DNA from: Deltaproteobacteria bacterium
GTDB taxonomy: Bacteria > Desulfobacterota > Desulfobacteria > Desulfobacterales > Desulfobacteraceae
Assembly (NCBI GenBank): GCA_019314105.1
Contig: JAFCZY010000207.1
Location: 1-7,640, forward strand
Reading direction: 5' to 3'
Length of the DNA stretch: 7,640 nt
The notes under the pieces were generated by a model, which had not been told where the DNA came from, ran no database searches, and worked only from the letters and a program-made list of their open reading frames with translations. Shown in pieces: positions 1 to 6,949 of the stretch. Position 1 is the stretch's first letter; every line of letters starts with the position of its first letter. Made by a program: the position numbers and the translations under genes.

Positions 1-543
1 CAAAGGGTGGGGGGAATTTTTTCAAAAGGAAAGTTGACTATCAGGATTTTTGGCAAACTGTTTTCCATTGATTCATCCGGTAATATGTTTTCGGATATCC
101 ATATCAATCCTTGGGTTGCCGCACCTGTTCTGGGATATGTACTTCACTGCAAAGGCGTTCCCCTGACAGGAAATTGGGTATCGTTCAGAGAGCTTAAAGG
201 CGGTCGTGAGAGGAATGGGCTGTTTGTCCAGCGATCGGAAAAGGCTTTCAAACAGATCGCAGATAAATATACCAATTTGTTTGAAGATTTGATCCTTATT
301 TTTAATGGTAAAAAAGTGAAAAATCATTATGAATCCGACATATCACTGGTCCTTTATCCTTTACCCAAACTTCCCATACTGATTTGCTATTGGAAACCGG
401 AAGACGGACTGGCATCCGATCTTCACCTGTTTTTTGATTCATCGGCCGATATGAACGCCACGATAGAAATTGTATATGGAATTGCAGCCGGTATTGTTGT
501 CATGTTTGAGAAAATCTCCATGAAACACGGTGTCGCCCTTTAA
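1..543 (+). CDS. DUF3786 domain-containing protein, 5'-truncated by the window edge
   Basis: The frame is open from the first base. The first possible start in view is a GTG at 7, but no ribosome binding site precedes it, so the gene very probably begins upstream. The visible 180 codons match what I know of the DUF3786 family: a helix ending in LGYVLHCKG, then PLTGNWVSFRELKGG, a central helix, the Pro-rich strand LYPLPKLPILICYWKPEDG, and a closing FFDSSADMN segment followed by a helix. Larger family members carry an N-terminal Cys-rich (probable metal or Fe-S) part. If present here it lies off the window. There is no signal peptide or membrane segment in the visible part. The function is unknown; the family is common in anaerobic Desulfobacterota and Firmicutes. 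It ends 41 bases before the likely start of the dehydrogenase gene with no terminator hairpin between, so it may be co-transcribed. The family call is from motif memory and is moderately sure. Confidence 0.7.
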   Translation, partial: QRVGGIFSKGKLTIRIFGKLFSIDSSGNMFSDIHINPWVAAPVLGYVLHCKGVPLTGNWVSFRELKGGRERNGLFVQRSEKAFKQIADKYTNLFEDLILIFNGKKVKNHYESDISLVLYPLPKLPILICYWKPEDGLASDLHLFFDSSADMNATIEIVYGIAAGIVVMFEKISMKHGVAL

Positions 544-584
544 TATATTTTGATTCATGCCGAGAAGACATGGAAGAGGATAAG

Positions 585-2144
585 ATGAAACCTTCTGATA
601 TACATAAAGAATATGATGTGATTGTAGCTGGCGGCGGGGTTACCGGGGCCGGTACTTTTTATGAGGCTGTACAAAAAGGATATCGGGTGCTTCTTGTCGA
701 AGCAAAGGATTTTGCCTGGGGAACGTCAAGCCGGTCGTCAAAGATGGTTCATGGAGGACTCAGATATCTTAAACAGGGAAAGTTCCTCTTAACAAAAGCG
801 GCTGTAAAAGAGCGGGAACGATTGTTGAAACAATATCCCGGACTGGTCACCCCATTGCAATTTATCATGCCCGTATTTGATGATTATGGCCCTTCCAGGT
901 CATCTATGAAAATCGGTCTTTCCATCTATAGTTTCATGGCCGGGAAAAAGCAGCATAAAAGTTATACAAAAATAGAAGTTATGGAAAAAATTCCCGGAAT
1001 CAGAAAGGAAAATCTGGTGTCAGCCGTTGGATTCAAGGATGCCCAGGTGGATGATGCACGGCTTGTGTTAAGGCTGATTTACGAGGGGTGCCGCTTGGGC
1101 GGGACAGCACTGAATTATACAAAAGTGACCGGAATTGAAAGAGATCGAAAAGGATATCTGGCTGTGGTTAATATGATGGATGAACATCATCTTGCACCAT
1201 TTGAAATCAAGACAAAGGTGCTGATCAATGCCACGGGTGCATTTGCAGAGATTCTTCATCCATCCCCGATGAAAGGATTTCACATACGGCCGTTAAGGGG
1301 CAGCCATCTGATTTTTCCTGAAACTATATTTCCCCTGGACCGGGTTCTCAGTTTTATCCATCCGCAGGATTTGCGGCCTGTCTTTTTGTTCCCCTGGGAA
1401 GGATCGGTTCTGCTGGGCACAACAGATGTTGATCATGATCAGGATATGGAAACGGAGCCGTTTGTGACAATGGAAGAAGCCCATTATTTAATGGAAGGAT
1501 TAACCCATATTTTGCCGAATCTTAACCTGTCTTTGAATGACTGCATATCTTCGATTGCCGGGGTTCGACCGGTATTGAGCAAAAAAAAGAAGGCAGCGTC
1601 GCGGGAGTCAAGAGAACATGTGGTATGGAAGAATAAGGGACTCATAACAGTGACAGGCGGGAAACTCACTACATTTCGAATGCTTGCCAGTGATGCGTTA
1701 AAAGCGGCAAAATCGTATCTGCCAAAGCCAACGAACTTAACTTTCGGGGAGACGATAAAAGAGCAACCTTGGGACGAAACATGTCAGGATGTATCAAAAA
1801 GTGTTCAGGAAAGGATTTCAGGTCGGTATGGATCTTTTGGTTATCAGATAATCAGGCAATATGACAAAGAATTGTTCAGCCCGATTGAAAATACAAAAAG
1901 CCTTTGGGCGGAAATCCGTTATGCGGCTGAACACGAAAACATCCATCACCTTTCAGATTTATTATTGCGACGGGTCAGGATTGGCCTGCTGCTTCCCGAA
2001 GGAGGGAAAAAAATACTGGACAGGATTGAAACCTTGTGCAAACCTTATCTTTCATGGAACAATAAAAAGTGGGATACAGAGAAGAAAGCCTATATAAACC
2101 TATGGGAAACATATTATTCTCCACCTGAAAAAAGGGAGTCTTGA
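585..2144 (+). CDS. glpD: FAD-dependent glycerol-3-phosphate dehydrogenase (GlpD/GlpA type)
   Basis: It oxidises sn-glycerol-3-phosphate to dihydroxyacetone phosphate, passing electrons through FAD to the quinone pool at the inner face of the membrane. I place the start at 585 (519 residues) rather than at the ATG at 570, because AGAGGA sits at a good distance before 585 while the site before 570 is too close. Visible motifs are the dinucleotide-binding GGGVTG (residues 16-21), the family hallmark GTSSRSSKMVHGGLRYL (46-62), GFKDAQVDDARL in the substrate half, IRPLRGSHLIF, LLGTTDVDHD, and the late FAD motif VTGGKLTTFRMLA. A C-terminal helical DAO_C-type domain follows. The length fits the family (about 500-550). 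No membrane-spanning helix is evident, as expected for a peripheral enzyme. It is the first gene of a three-gene unit, and its stop lies one base before the kinase start. The glpA/glpD choice cannot be settled because no glpB/glpC partners are in view. Confidence 0.92.
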   Translation: MKPSDIHKEYDVIVAGGGVTGAGTFYEAVQKGYRVLLVEAKDFAWGTSSRSSKMVHGGLRYLKQGKFLLTKAAVKERERLLKQYPGLVTPLQFIMPVFDDYGPSRSSMKIGLSIYSFMAGKKQHKSYTKIEVMEKIPGIRKENLVSAVGFKDAQVDDARLVLRLIYEGCRLGGTALNYTKVTGIERDRKGYLAVVNMMDEHHLAPFEIKTKVLINATGAFAEILHPSPMKGFHIRPLRGSHLIFPETIFPLDRVLSFIHPQDLRPVFLFPWEGSVLLGTTDVDHDQDMETEPFVTMEEAHYLMEGLTHILPNLNLSLNDCISSIAGVRPVLSKKKKAASRESREHVVWKNKGLITVTGGKLTTFRMLASDALKAAKSYLPKPTNLTFGETIKEQPWDETCQDVSKSVQERISGRYGSFGYQIIRQYDKELFSPIENTKSLWAEIRYAAEHENIHHLSDLLLRRVRIGLLLPEGGKKILDRIETLCKPYLSWNNKKWDTEKKAYINLWETYYSPPEKRES

Positions 2145-2145
2145 T

Positions 2146-3696
2146 TTGGAGCAAAAAACAATTCTTGCAATTGATTGTGGAACCCAGAGTCTCAGGGCTA
2201 TCCTTTTTTCTCAAAAGGGCGAACTGCTCGCAAGGGTTCAGGTCGAATATGAGCCTTATTTTTGCAAGCATCCCGGCTGGGCGGAACAGGACCCTGAACT
2301 TTATTGGAACAGCCTTGTTAACGCCTGCCACAAGTTAAAGCAGTCAAATCCAAAATTATTTGACTCCATCGCCGGGGTAGGGGTGACTACCCAGCGGAAC
2401 AGCATGGTGAATGTGGATCAAAAAGGCATTCCCCTGCGACCGGCAATCATATGGCTGGATCAGAGGAGATCCAACCCTGTCTGGGGGCAGAAAGGGCTTT
2501 TAAATCTGGGCCTGAAAATTGCGGGTCTGAAAAAAAAATTAGCGGATATTCAAATGCAGGGTAAATGCAATTGGATCATGCAGAATCAGCCTGAGATCTG
2601 GGAGAAAACGCATAAGTATCTTCAGATTTCAGGCTTTTTAAACCACAGACTCACCGGGTATTTTACCGATTCCGTGGCGTCACAGATTGGTCACATTCCG
2701 TTTGATTATAAAAAACAGGGGTGGGCTAATAATCGTCAGTTGTCAAAAAAATTGTTTCCCATTGAAAAGGATAAACTTCCGATTCTTGTGCCGCCCGGGG
2801 AGATTTTGGGCAGGATCACCACCAAAGCTGAACGGGAAAGCGGAATTAAAAAAGGGATTCCCGTCATTGCCTGCGGATCTGACAAAGGATGTGAAACCTT
2901 GGGGGCAGGGGTTGTAAATTCCAAAATGGCAAGCTTAAGCTTTGGTACGATAGCAACGGTTCAGACATTACATGAAAAATATATTGAGCCCATAAAATAT
3001 TTGCCTGCATACCCGGCCTCGGTTCCGGGATTTTTTAATCCCGAGGTGGAGATTTTTCGCGGATTCTGGATGATCACATGGTTTAAAAAAGAGTTTGCAC
3101 ACAAAGAGGTAAGCCTGGCAAAAAAAATGGGCATCCCGGCGGAAGAGGTGTTAAATCAATGCCTTGAGAGAACCCACCCCGGTGCCATGGGACTTGTTGT
3201 TCAGCCTTACTGGGGAGCAGGTCTTAATCATCCCGATGCCAAAGGCGCCATGATCGGATTTGGGGACGTTCACACAAAGGATCATGTGTATCGGGCCGTC
3301 ATTGAAGGATTGGGGTTTGCGCTCTGGGAGGGCATGGAGAAAATTCAGAGCAAAACCGGGATAAAAATAGAAAATGCCGCTGTCTCAGGTGGTGCATCAC
3401 AAAGTGATGAAATCTGCAGGATAACGGCCGATATTTTCGATCTTCCCATGGTAAAGGGACAGACCCATGAAACATCGGGCCTGGGGGCTGCCATTCTTGT
3501 GGCCAATGGCCTTGGCTGGTTTTCAAGCATAGATGAGGCCGTGGGTAATATGGTCCATGTCAAAAAAATTTTTGAACCAGACCCGGCGCATGTTCAGATT
3601 TACAAGGCTTTGTATTCAAGGGTTTATGCCAGGATGTACGCGGCTCTTGAACCCTTGTATTCACAAATCCGTGACATAACAGGATATCCCAAATAA
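2146..3696 (+). CDS. FGGY-family carbohydrate kinase, glycerol-kinase-like
   Basis: It is an ATP-dependent kinase of the FGGY family; by context it probably phosphorylates glycerol at the 3-position to feed the dehydrogenase encoded just upstream. The start is TTG at 2146 with AAGGGAG seven bases before it; the first in-frame ATG would cut off the ATP-binding strand, so TTG is required. Motifs seen are the phosphate-binding AIDCGTQSLRA (residues 8-18, Asp10), PGWAEQDP (43-50), TTQRNSMV (81-88), IIWLDQRR (101-108), the likely catalytic-base segment ACGSDKG (Asp246), SFGTIA, SGGASQSDE (414-422) and the closing SGLGAA loop (444-449). The 516-residue length is normal. Glycerol kinases have Arg-Glu in the QRE motif; here it is Arg-Asn, removing a residue that binds glycerol hydroxyls. 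The substrate could therefore be another polyol or ketose. The FGGY family call is firm; glycerol as substrate is inferred. It overlaps the next gene by one base (TAATG). Confidence 0.88.
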   Translation: MEQKTILAIDCGTQSLRAILFSQKGELLARVQVEYEPYFCKHPGWAEQDPELYWNSLVNACHKLKQSNPKLFDSIAGVGVTTQRNSMVNVDQKGIPLRPAIIWLDQRRSNPVWGQKGLLNLGLKIAGLKKKLADIQMQGKCNWIMQNQPEIWEKTHKYLQISGFLNHRLTGYFTDSVASQIGHIPFDYKKQGWANNRQLSKKLFPIEKDKLPILVPPGEILGRITTKAERESGIKKGIPVIACGSDKGCETLGAGVVNSKMASLSFGTIATVQTLHEKYIEPIKYLPAYPASVPGFFNPEVEIFRGFWMITWFKKEFAHKEVSLAKKMGIPAEEVLNQCLERTHPGAMGLVVQPYWGAGLNHPDAKGAMIGFGDVHTKDHVYRAVIEGLGFALWEGMEKIQSKTGIKIENAAVSGGASQSDEICRITADIFDLPMVKGQTHETSGLGAAILVANGLGWFSSIDEAVGNMVHVKKIFEPDPAHVQIYKALYSRVYARMYAALEPLYSQIRDITGYPK

Positions 3697-5261
3697 TGGA
3701 AAAACATGACTTTATACCGGAGTGGCTGGAAAGAGAACCGGATCAGCAGACGTTTAGATCCATATTTAAATGGGGAGAAAAGGATCGATTTAAACATCCG
3801 GCCCAGGGATTTTATACTGTCATAAAAGAGGCTCTTGGGCTTTCAAACGTTGATTTTCAAACCCCTGTCAACTTAGGGGCTAAGAGCGTTGAAAATACCC
3901 TGAAAACAACAATTTCTCCGGAAGATATCATCCTGTTTGAAACCATTGTCGGTCGGGAGAACCTTTTTCTTGATACTTATTCCCGGCTGAAATATTCCAC
4001 GGGTAAATCCATGGAGGATATTCTTCATTTAAGGCAGGGAAAGATTGAAGATATTTCTGATATCGTCGTTCATCCCCGGAATAGGGCGGATATTATAAAA
4101 ATCGTTGCGCTCTGTCATGAAAAGAAAATCCCCCTCCATGTGTATGGCGGCGGAAGTTGTGTCACCCTGGGACTTACCTGTCCAAAAGGCGGAGTTACCC
4201 TGGTGATGAATACCCACATGAATAAACTGATTCAGTTTAATGAAATCAATCACACCATTACGGTTGAACCGGGCATGATGGGCCCTGAATACGAAAGCCT
4301 GTTGAATCATGCCCCTGAAAGACTGAATGCAAAAAGACGATATACCGGAGGTCATTTTCCGCAAAGTTTTGAATTCTCTTCGGTTGGCGGCTCAACAGCC
4401 ACAGGTCCTAAGATCAATGATATCATGAAAGGATCTGAAGGGTGTTTTGGGGTGCTGGTTGCCGTAACCATGAAGACATTTTTTTATCAACCTGGAACCG
4501 CAAGACAATTCACCTTTATGTTTCCGGAGTTTGAAATAGCCGTTAAAGCAGCGCAACAGATCAGCCAGGCTGAGTCTGGCATGCCCTCCATCCTTCGAGT
4601 GTCTGATTCTGAAGAGACGGATGTGGCCATGAAAATGTACGGTCTTGAAGGCAGTCTGCCGGATAAATATATGGGATTTAAGGGATTGAAACCAGGGTCA
4701 CGATGTCTTTTAATGGGCCAGACTGATGGGGAAAAGTATTTTTCAAAAAATTTATTTAAACAGATTAAAAAAATCTGCAAAACAAACCAGGGACTTTATC
4801 TGACCGGATATCCCATGAAAAAATGGCAAAAGGGAAGATTTTCAGACCCCTATATGCGGGATGCCTTAAATGACTTTGGTATACTGATTGATACCCTTGA
4901 GGCATCCGTTACCTGGGACCGTCTCCAAGCGCTTTATCATGCGGTTAGAGATTATATCAAAAAACAACCTCATACCATTTGCATGACCCATGCATCCCAT
5001 TTTTATGCTCAGGGAACCAACCTGTATTTTATTTTTATCACAAAGATGCAGGATGTGGATGAATTCAGATCGTTCCAGCGCGGGATCATAGAAAAAATTG
5101 AAGAAAACTTTGGATCATTAAGCCACCATCACGGAGTGGGCAGAATGATGGCGCCCTTCATGGAGAAGCATCTGGGGAAAAATCAGATGGATATATTGCG
5201 GGCCATAAAAAAGCATTTTGATCCCCATAACATTATGAACCCGGGGGGCCTTGGGTTATAA
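3696..5261 (+). CDS. Alkyldihydroxyacetonephosphate synthase-like FAD oxidase, with an apparent internal deletion
   Basis: AGPS exchanges the acyl chain of acyl-DHAP for a fatty alcohol, giving alkyl-DHAP, the ether-bond-forming step of ether lipid synthesis. The AGPS signature is clear: an N-terminal R-GKS-LR-G helix (97-114), the FAD pyrophosphate loop YGGGSCVTLGL (150-160), VEPGMMGPEYE, FSSVGG (227-232), MKGSEGCFGV (244-253), Arg301 in the position of the AGPS substrate Arg, DTLEASVTWDRL (399-410), THASHFYAQG (431-440) carrying the likely active-site Tyr437, and SHHHGVGR (476-483) with the catalytic His triplet, then DPHNIMNPG. Between FSSVGG and TGPKINDIMKGSEG the usual segment of about 40 residues (a Gly-rich turn, YG-IED, and the strand ending in a TP-G turn) is absent, although the frame is intact. 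That segment belongs to the FAD-binding PCMH domain, so the protein may be inactive. The start overlaps the kinase stop by one base, indicating translational coupling. A more distant GlcD-like oxidase is the alternative. Confidence 0.85.
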   Translation: MEKHDFIPEWLEREPDQQTFRSIFKWGEKDRFKHPAQGFYTVIKEALGLSNVDFQTPVNLGAKSVENTLKTTISPEDIILFETIVGRENLFLDTYSRLKYSTGKSMEDILHLRQGKIEDISDIVVHPRNRADIIKIVALCHEKKIPLHVYGGGSCVTLGLTCPKGGVTLVMNTHMNKLIQFNEINHTITVEPGMMGPEYESLLNHAPERLNAKRRYTGGHFPQSFEFSSVGGSTATGPKINDIMKGSEGCFGVLVAVTMKTFFYQPGTARQFTFMFPEFEIAVKAAQQISQAESGMPSILRVSDSEETDVAMKMYGLEGSLPDKYMGFKGLKPGSRCLLMGQTDGEKYFSKNLFKQIKKICKTNQGLYLTGYPMKKWQKGRFSDPYMRDALNDFGILIDTLEASVTWDRLQALYHAVRDYIKKQPHTICMTHASHFYAQGTNLYFIFITKMQDVDEFRSFQRGIIEKIEENFGSLSHHHGVGRMMAPFMEKHLGKNQMDILRAIKKHFDPHNIMNPGGLGL

Positions 5262-5267
5262 CACAGA

Positions 5268-5296
5268 TTGTTTTTCTTCATAAATATCCGTATAGT
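5268..5296 (+). promoter_or_regulatory. Candidate sigma-70-type promoter for the adenosine-specific kinase gene
   Basis: TTGTTT at 5268-5273 and TATAGT at 5291-5296 are separated by 17 bases. The -10 box matches consensus at five of six positions, the -35 at only three. It lies in the 85-base gap after the AGPS-like gene, and transcription would start about 45 bases before the next ATG. There is no terminator hairpin in this gap, so read-through from the upstream operon is also possible. Confidence 0.4.
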
Positions 5297-5346
5297 TGAG
5301 TCTGTCAGCATATTTTGTAATCAATTAATCCTATAGAGAGGAAAAA

Positions 5347-5829
5347 ATGGAACTAAAAACCATACCCATTGAAAATCCGGATGAATTGAATTTTATTCTC
5401 GGTCATTCCCATTTTATAAAAACGATTGAGGATATCCATGAGGCTATTGTCTGTACAGTTCCCAATGCTAAATTCGGCGTTGCATTCTGTGAAGCATCCA
5501 TGGAGTGCCTTGTCAGGCACAGCGGTACCGATGAGGAGATGATAGAGCTGGCAAAGAAAAACGCTTTTGCGCTTTCCGCCGGTCATTCTTTTATTATTTT
5601 TATGAAAGATATGTTTCCCATCAATGTGCTTAATACCATTAAAAATGTCCCTGAAGTTGCCAGAATCCATTGCGCAACCGCCAATCCTGTCCAGGTAATT
5701 CTTGCCCAGACAGATCAGGGCAGGGGAATTCTTGGGGTCATAGACGGATTTTCCTCAAAGGGTATTGAAACCGAGGCAGATATTGAAAAGCGAAAAGGGT
5801 TTTTGAGAATGATCGGTTATAAACAATAA
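5347..5829 (+). CDS. Adenosine-specific kinase family protein (PF04008/DUF355)
   Basis: This small soluble protein of 160 residues matches the family first described in hyperthermophilic archaea and named adenosine-specific kinase; it is unrelated to the ribokinase-type adenosine kinases. The motifs I recognise are GHSHFIKTIEDIHEAIV (19-35), KFGVAFCEAS (42-51), LSAGHSFIIFM (76-86), the FPINVLN stretch (90-96), CATANP (109-114) and GRGILGVIDG (125-134). The length is the usual one for the family, and no signal peptide or membrane segment is present. The ATG at 5347 follows AGAGAGGA with a short 4-5 base gap, a good ribosome binding site. It stands 85 bases after the AGPS-like gene and probably has its own promoter. 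The family assignment is strong; the kinase activity rests on limited work on archaeal members, so the role in this organism is uncertain. Nothing in the sequence links it directly to glycerol metabolism. Confidence 0.88.
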   Translation: MELKTIPIENPDELNFILGHSHFIKTIEDIHEAIVCTVPNAKFGVAFCEASMECLVRHSGTDEEMIELAKKNAFALSAGHSFIIFMKDMFPINVLNTIKNVPEVARIHCATANPVQVILAQTDQGRGILGVIDGFSSKGIETEADIEKRKGFLRMIGYKQ

Positions 5830-5931
5830 GCAAGAAAACCTGAAATGTCAGGGTCCCGGCTCTTAAGACCTCAAGACAAAACTTGCCATATTTATCCGTT
5901 ATAGTGGCGGTAAAAAGTAGAAATTTGAAGT

Positions 5932-5949
5932 GGTTATTTTACTTTAACC
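5932..5949. repeat. Short inverted repeat GGTTA/TAACC
   Basis: GGTTA at 5932-5936 pairs with TAACC at 5945-5949 across an eight-base loop. It abuts the long hairpin that begins at 5951. On its own it is weak, but it adds to the high density of inverted repeats in this gap. A smaller CCTGA/TCAGG stem with a four-base loop lies at 5839-5852. Confidence 0.35.
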
Positions 5950-5950
5950 C

Positions 5951-6005
5951 GGCCGGGGCATGGTTGCGATGAATCCGATTCCCTGCAGCCATACCCCGAC
6001 CTTTT
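5951..6005 (+). terminator. Long hairpin with short T-run, likely rho-independent terminator
   Basis: The left arm, starting GGcCGGGGcATGGTTGC at 5951, pairs with a right arm ending TGCAGCCATaCCCCGaCC at 6001. The mismatches are C/A at 5953-5999 and C/A at 5959-5993, and T5964-G5988 and G5968-T5984 pair as wobbles. After a small internal loop, GAAT (5971-5974) pairs with ATTC (5978-5981) over a CCG loop. The stem spans nearly the whole 51 bases and is followed at once by TTTT (6002-6005). GC-rich outer pairs plus a T-run fit termination of the upstream transcript, though the T-run is short. The same symmetry could instead mark a repeat element or a structured small RNA. Confidence 0.5.
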
Positions 6006-6033
6006 GAATAAAATTTAAAGCCAAAATCTACCT

Positions 6034-6056
6034 GTAATTTTTTGAAAATTACTTTT
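6034..6056 (+). repeat. Perfect AT-rich hairpin before the site-2 protease gene
   Basis: GTAATTTT (6034-6041) and AAAATTAC (6045-6052) are exact reverse complements around a TTG loop, followed by TTTT (6053-6056). It ends 15 bases before the ribosome binding site of the next gene. Its low GC makes it a weak terminator, so a protein-binding palindrome or a leader structure is equally possible. Confidence 0.45.
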
Positions 6057-6082
6057 ACGGAGTGCTGGTAAGGAGAGAATCC

Positions 6083-6706
6083 ATGGGCCTGCTCAATTTG
6101 TTGTTTAAAGATCCGCTTGCGTTCATCCTCATCGCCATACCGCTAATGTATGCCATTATTTTTCATGAGTTGGCGCATGGGTGGGTAGCCTATCGCATGG
6201 GTGATCCGACAGCCAAGTCTCTTGGCCGCTTAAGCCTCAATCCTCTCAAACACCTCGATCCTGTGGGCACCATCATGCTCTTTATTTTCGGTTTTGGCTG
6301 GGCAAAGCCGGTGCCGGTGAATTTCAATCAATTGCGTGATCGGCGTAAGGGGATGATAGCAGTCTCTTCCGCAGGGATCATCGCAAACATGCTGTTAGCG
6401 TTCAGTGCCCTTTTTTTGGATCGCCTACTGTCCCCTTCTCCGTCAGGTACGCTGGCACTGCTTCTTTATTATTTTGCTAAAATCAACATAATCCTGGCCG
6501 CTTTTAATTTGATACCACTGCCACCTCTCGACGGGTCGAAAATTCTTATGGGTTTTGCACCCCCAAGTATTCAGCACTATCTTTTTCGTCTTGAGCGGTA
6601 TGGATTCTTTATTGTAATCGGGCTGCTTTATTTAGGCGTTCTAAACCCTGTAATTAATTTTTTCCAATCGATAATTCTATCGCTAATCAAACTGGTGTTG
6701 CCTTAG
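6083..6706 (+). CDS. Site-2 protease family membrane metalloprotease (peptidase M50)
   Basis: This is a polytopic inner-membrane zinc protease expected to cleave membrane-embedded substrates. I choose the ATG at 6083 (207 residues) because AGGAGAG lies seven bases upstream of it; an in-frame GTG at 6062 would add seven residues but sits before that site. The zinc-binding HELAH is at residues 28-32 inside the first hydrophobic helix (about 12-36). NPLKHLDPVGT (53-63) and AKPVPVN (74-80) are typical of the short soluble-domain-free M50 group. A helix with SSAGIIAN (95-102) follows; the usual AGP there has Ile for Pro. NLIPLPPLDG (142-151) supplies the third metal ligand, Asp150, and hydrophobic helices close the protein (about 176-206). 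No PDZ or CBS domain is present, and the length fits the short group. It is separated from the upstream gene by a hairpin-rich gap, so it probably has its own transcript. The substrate cannot be told from sequence. Confidence 0.92.
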   Translation: MGLLNLLFKDPLAFILIAIPLMYAIIFHELAHGWVAYRMGDPTAKSLGRLSLNPLKHLDPVGTIMLFIFGFGWAKPVPVNFNQLRDRRKGMIAVSSAGIIANMLLAFSALFLDRLLSPSPSGTLALLLYYFAKINIILAAFNLIPLPPLDGSKILMGFAPPSIQHYLFRLERYGFFIVIGLLYLGVLNPVINFFQSIILSLIKLVLP

Positions 6707-6949
6707 ATGAAATCAAAATCGGTTAAAACAAAGGTCCTGATCCAGATAAGTCATAATACAGATTTCGTTTGGGCGTATCCTCTTGTATAAAATCATGATG
6801 GAAGAATATAAAAAACAATGGAGTCTTTTCCAATTTGATTATATTTCTGTTCCCATGAGAATATGAAACTACGGGTATCCCTCCGAGGTTGAAATATGGT
6901 ACGATTTTTTATCTAAAAACCAACCATAACCCAGGAAGGAGAACCCACA
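6707..6949 (+). other. Non-coding leader of the IS110 remnant, possible bridge-RNA region
   Basis: This AT-rich stretch of 243 bases lies between the protease stop and the recombinase ATG. It holds no convincing gene. An ATG directly after the protease stop opens only 27 codons (to 6790), with no ribosome binding site or recognisable product. In IS110-group elements this position, the left end upstream of the recombinase, encodes the bridge RNA. I cannot fold the region here, and the outer end of the element is not visible. The only clear local structure is the hairpin at 6895-6928, next to the recombinase ribosome binding site. Confidence 0.3.
6889..6917 (+). promoter_or_regulatory. Candidate promoter of the recombinase remnant, overlapping a hairpin
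   Basis: TTGAAA (6889-6894, five of six consensus bases) and TCTAAA (6912-6917, four of six) are 17 bases apart. The spacer and -10 lie within an inverted repeat: TATGGT at 6895-6900 pairs with ACCATA at 6923-6928, and inside it TTTTT pairs with AAAAA. AGGAAGGAG follows (6933-6941), then the ATG at 6950. Confidence 0.35.

Noticed and set aside
570..584. Upstream ATG at 570 as start of the dehydrogenase
   Set aside because: The purine-rich stretch before it is only about two bases away, while AGAGGA is well placed for the ATG at 585, and the five extra residues add nothing conserved.
1975..2331. Minus-strand open frame of 118 codons spanning the dehydrogenase-kinase junction
   Set aside because: Both genes beneath it are clearly real on the + strand, and the translated product has low-complexity, non-protein-like character.
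4029..4364. Minus-strand open frame of 111 codons inside the AGPS-like gene
   Set aside because: It lies entirely opposite a well-conserved coding region, has no ribosome binding site and resembles no family I know; it is a shadow frame.
5883..5905. TTGCCA and TATAGT as a promoter in the gap before the protease gene
   Set aside because: Both boxes look good alone, but they are only 11 bases apart, too close for a sigma-70-type promoter.
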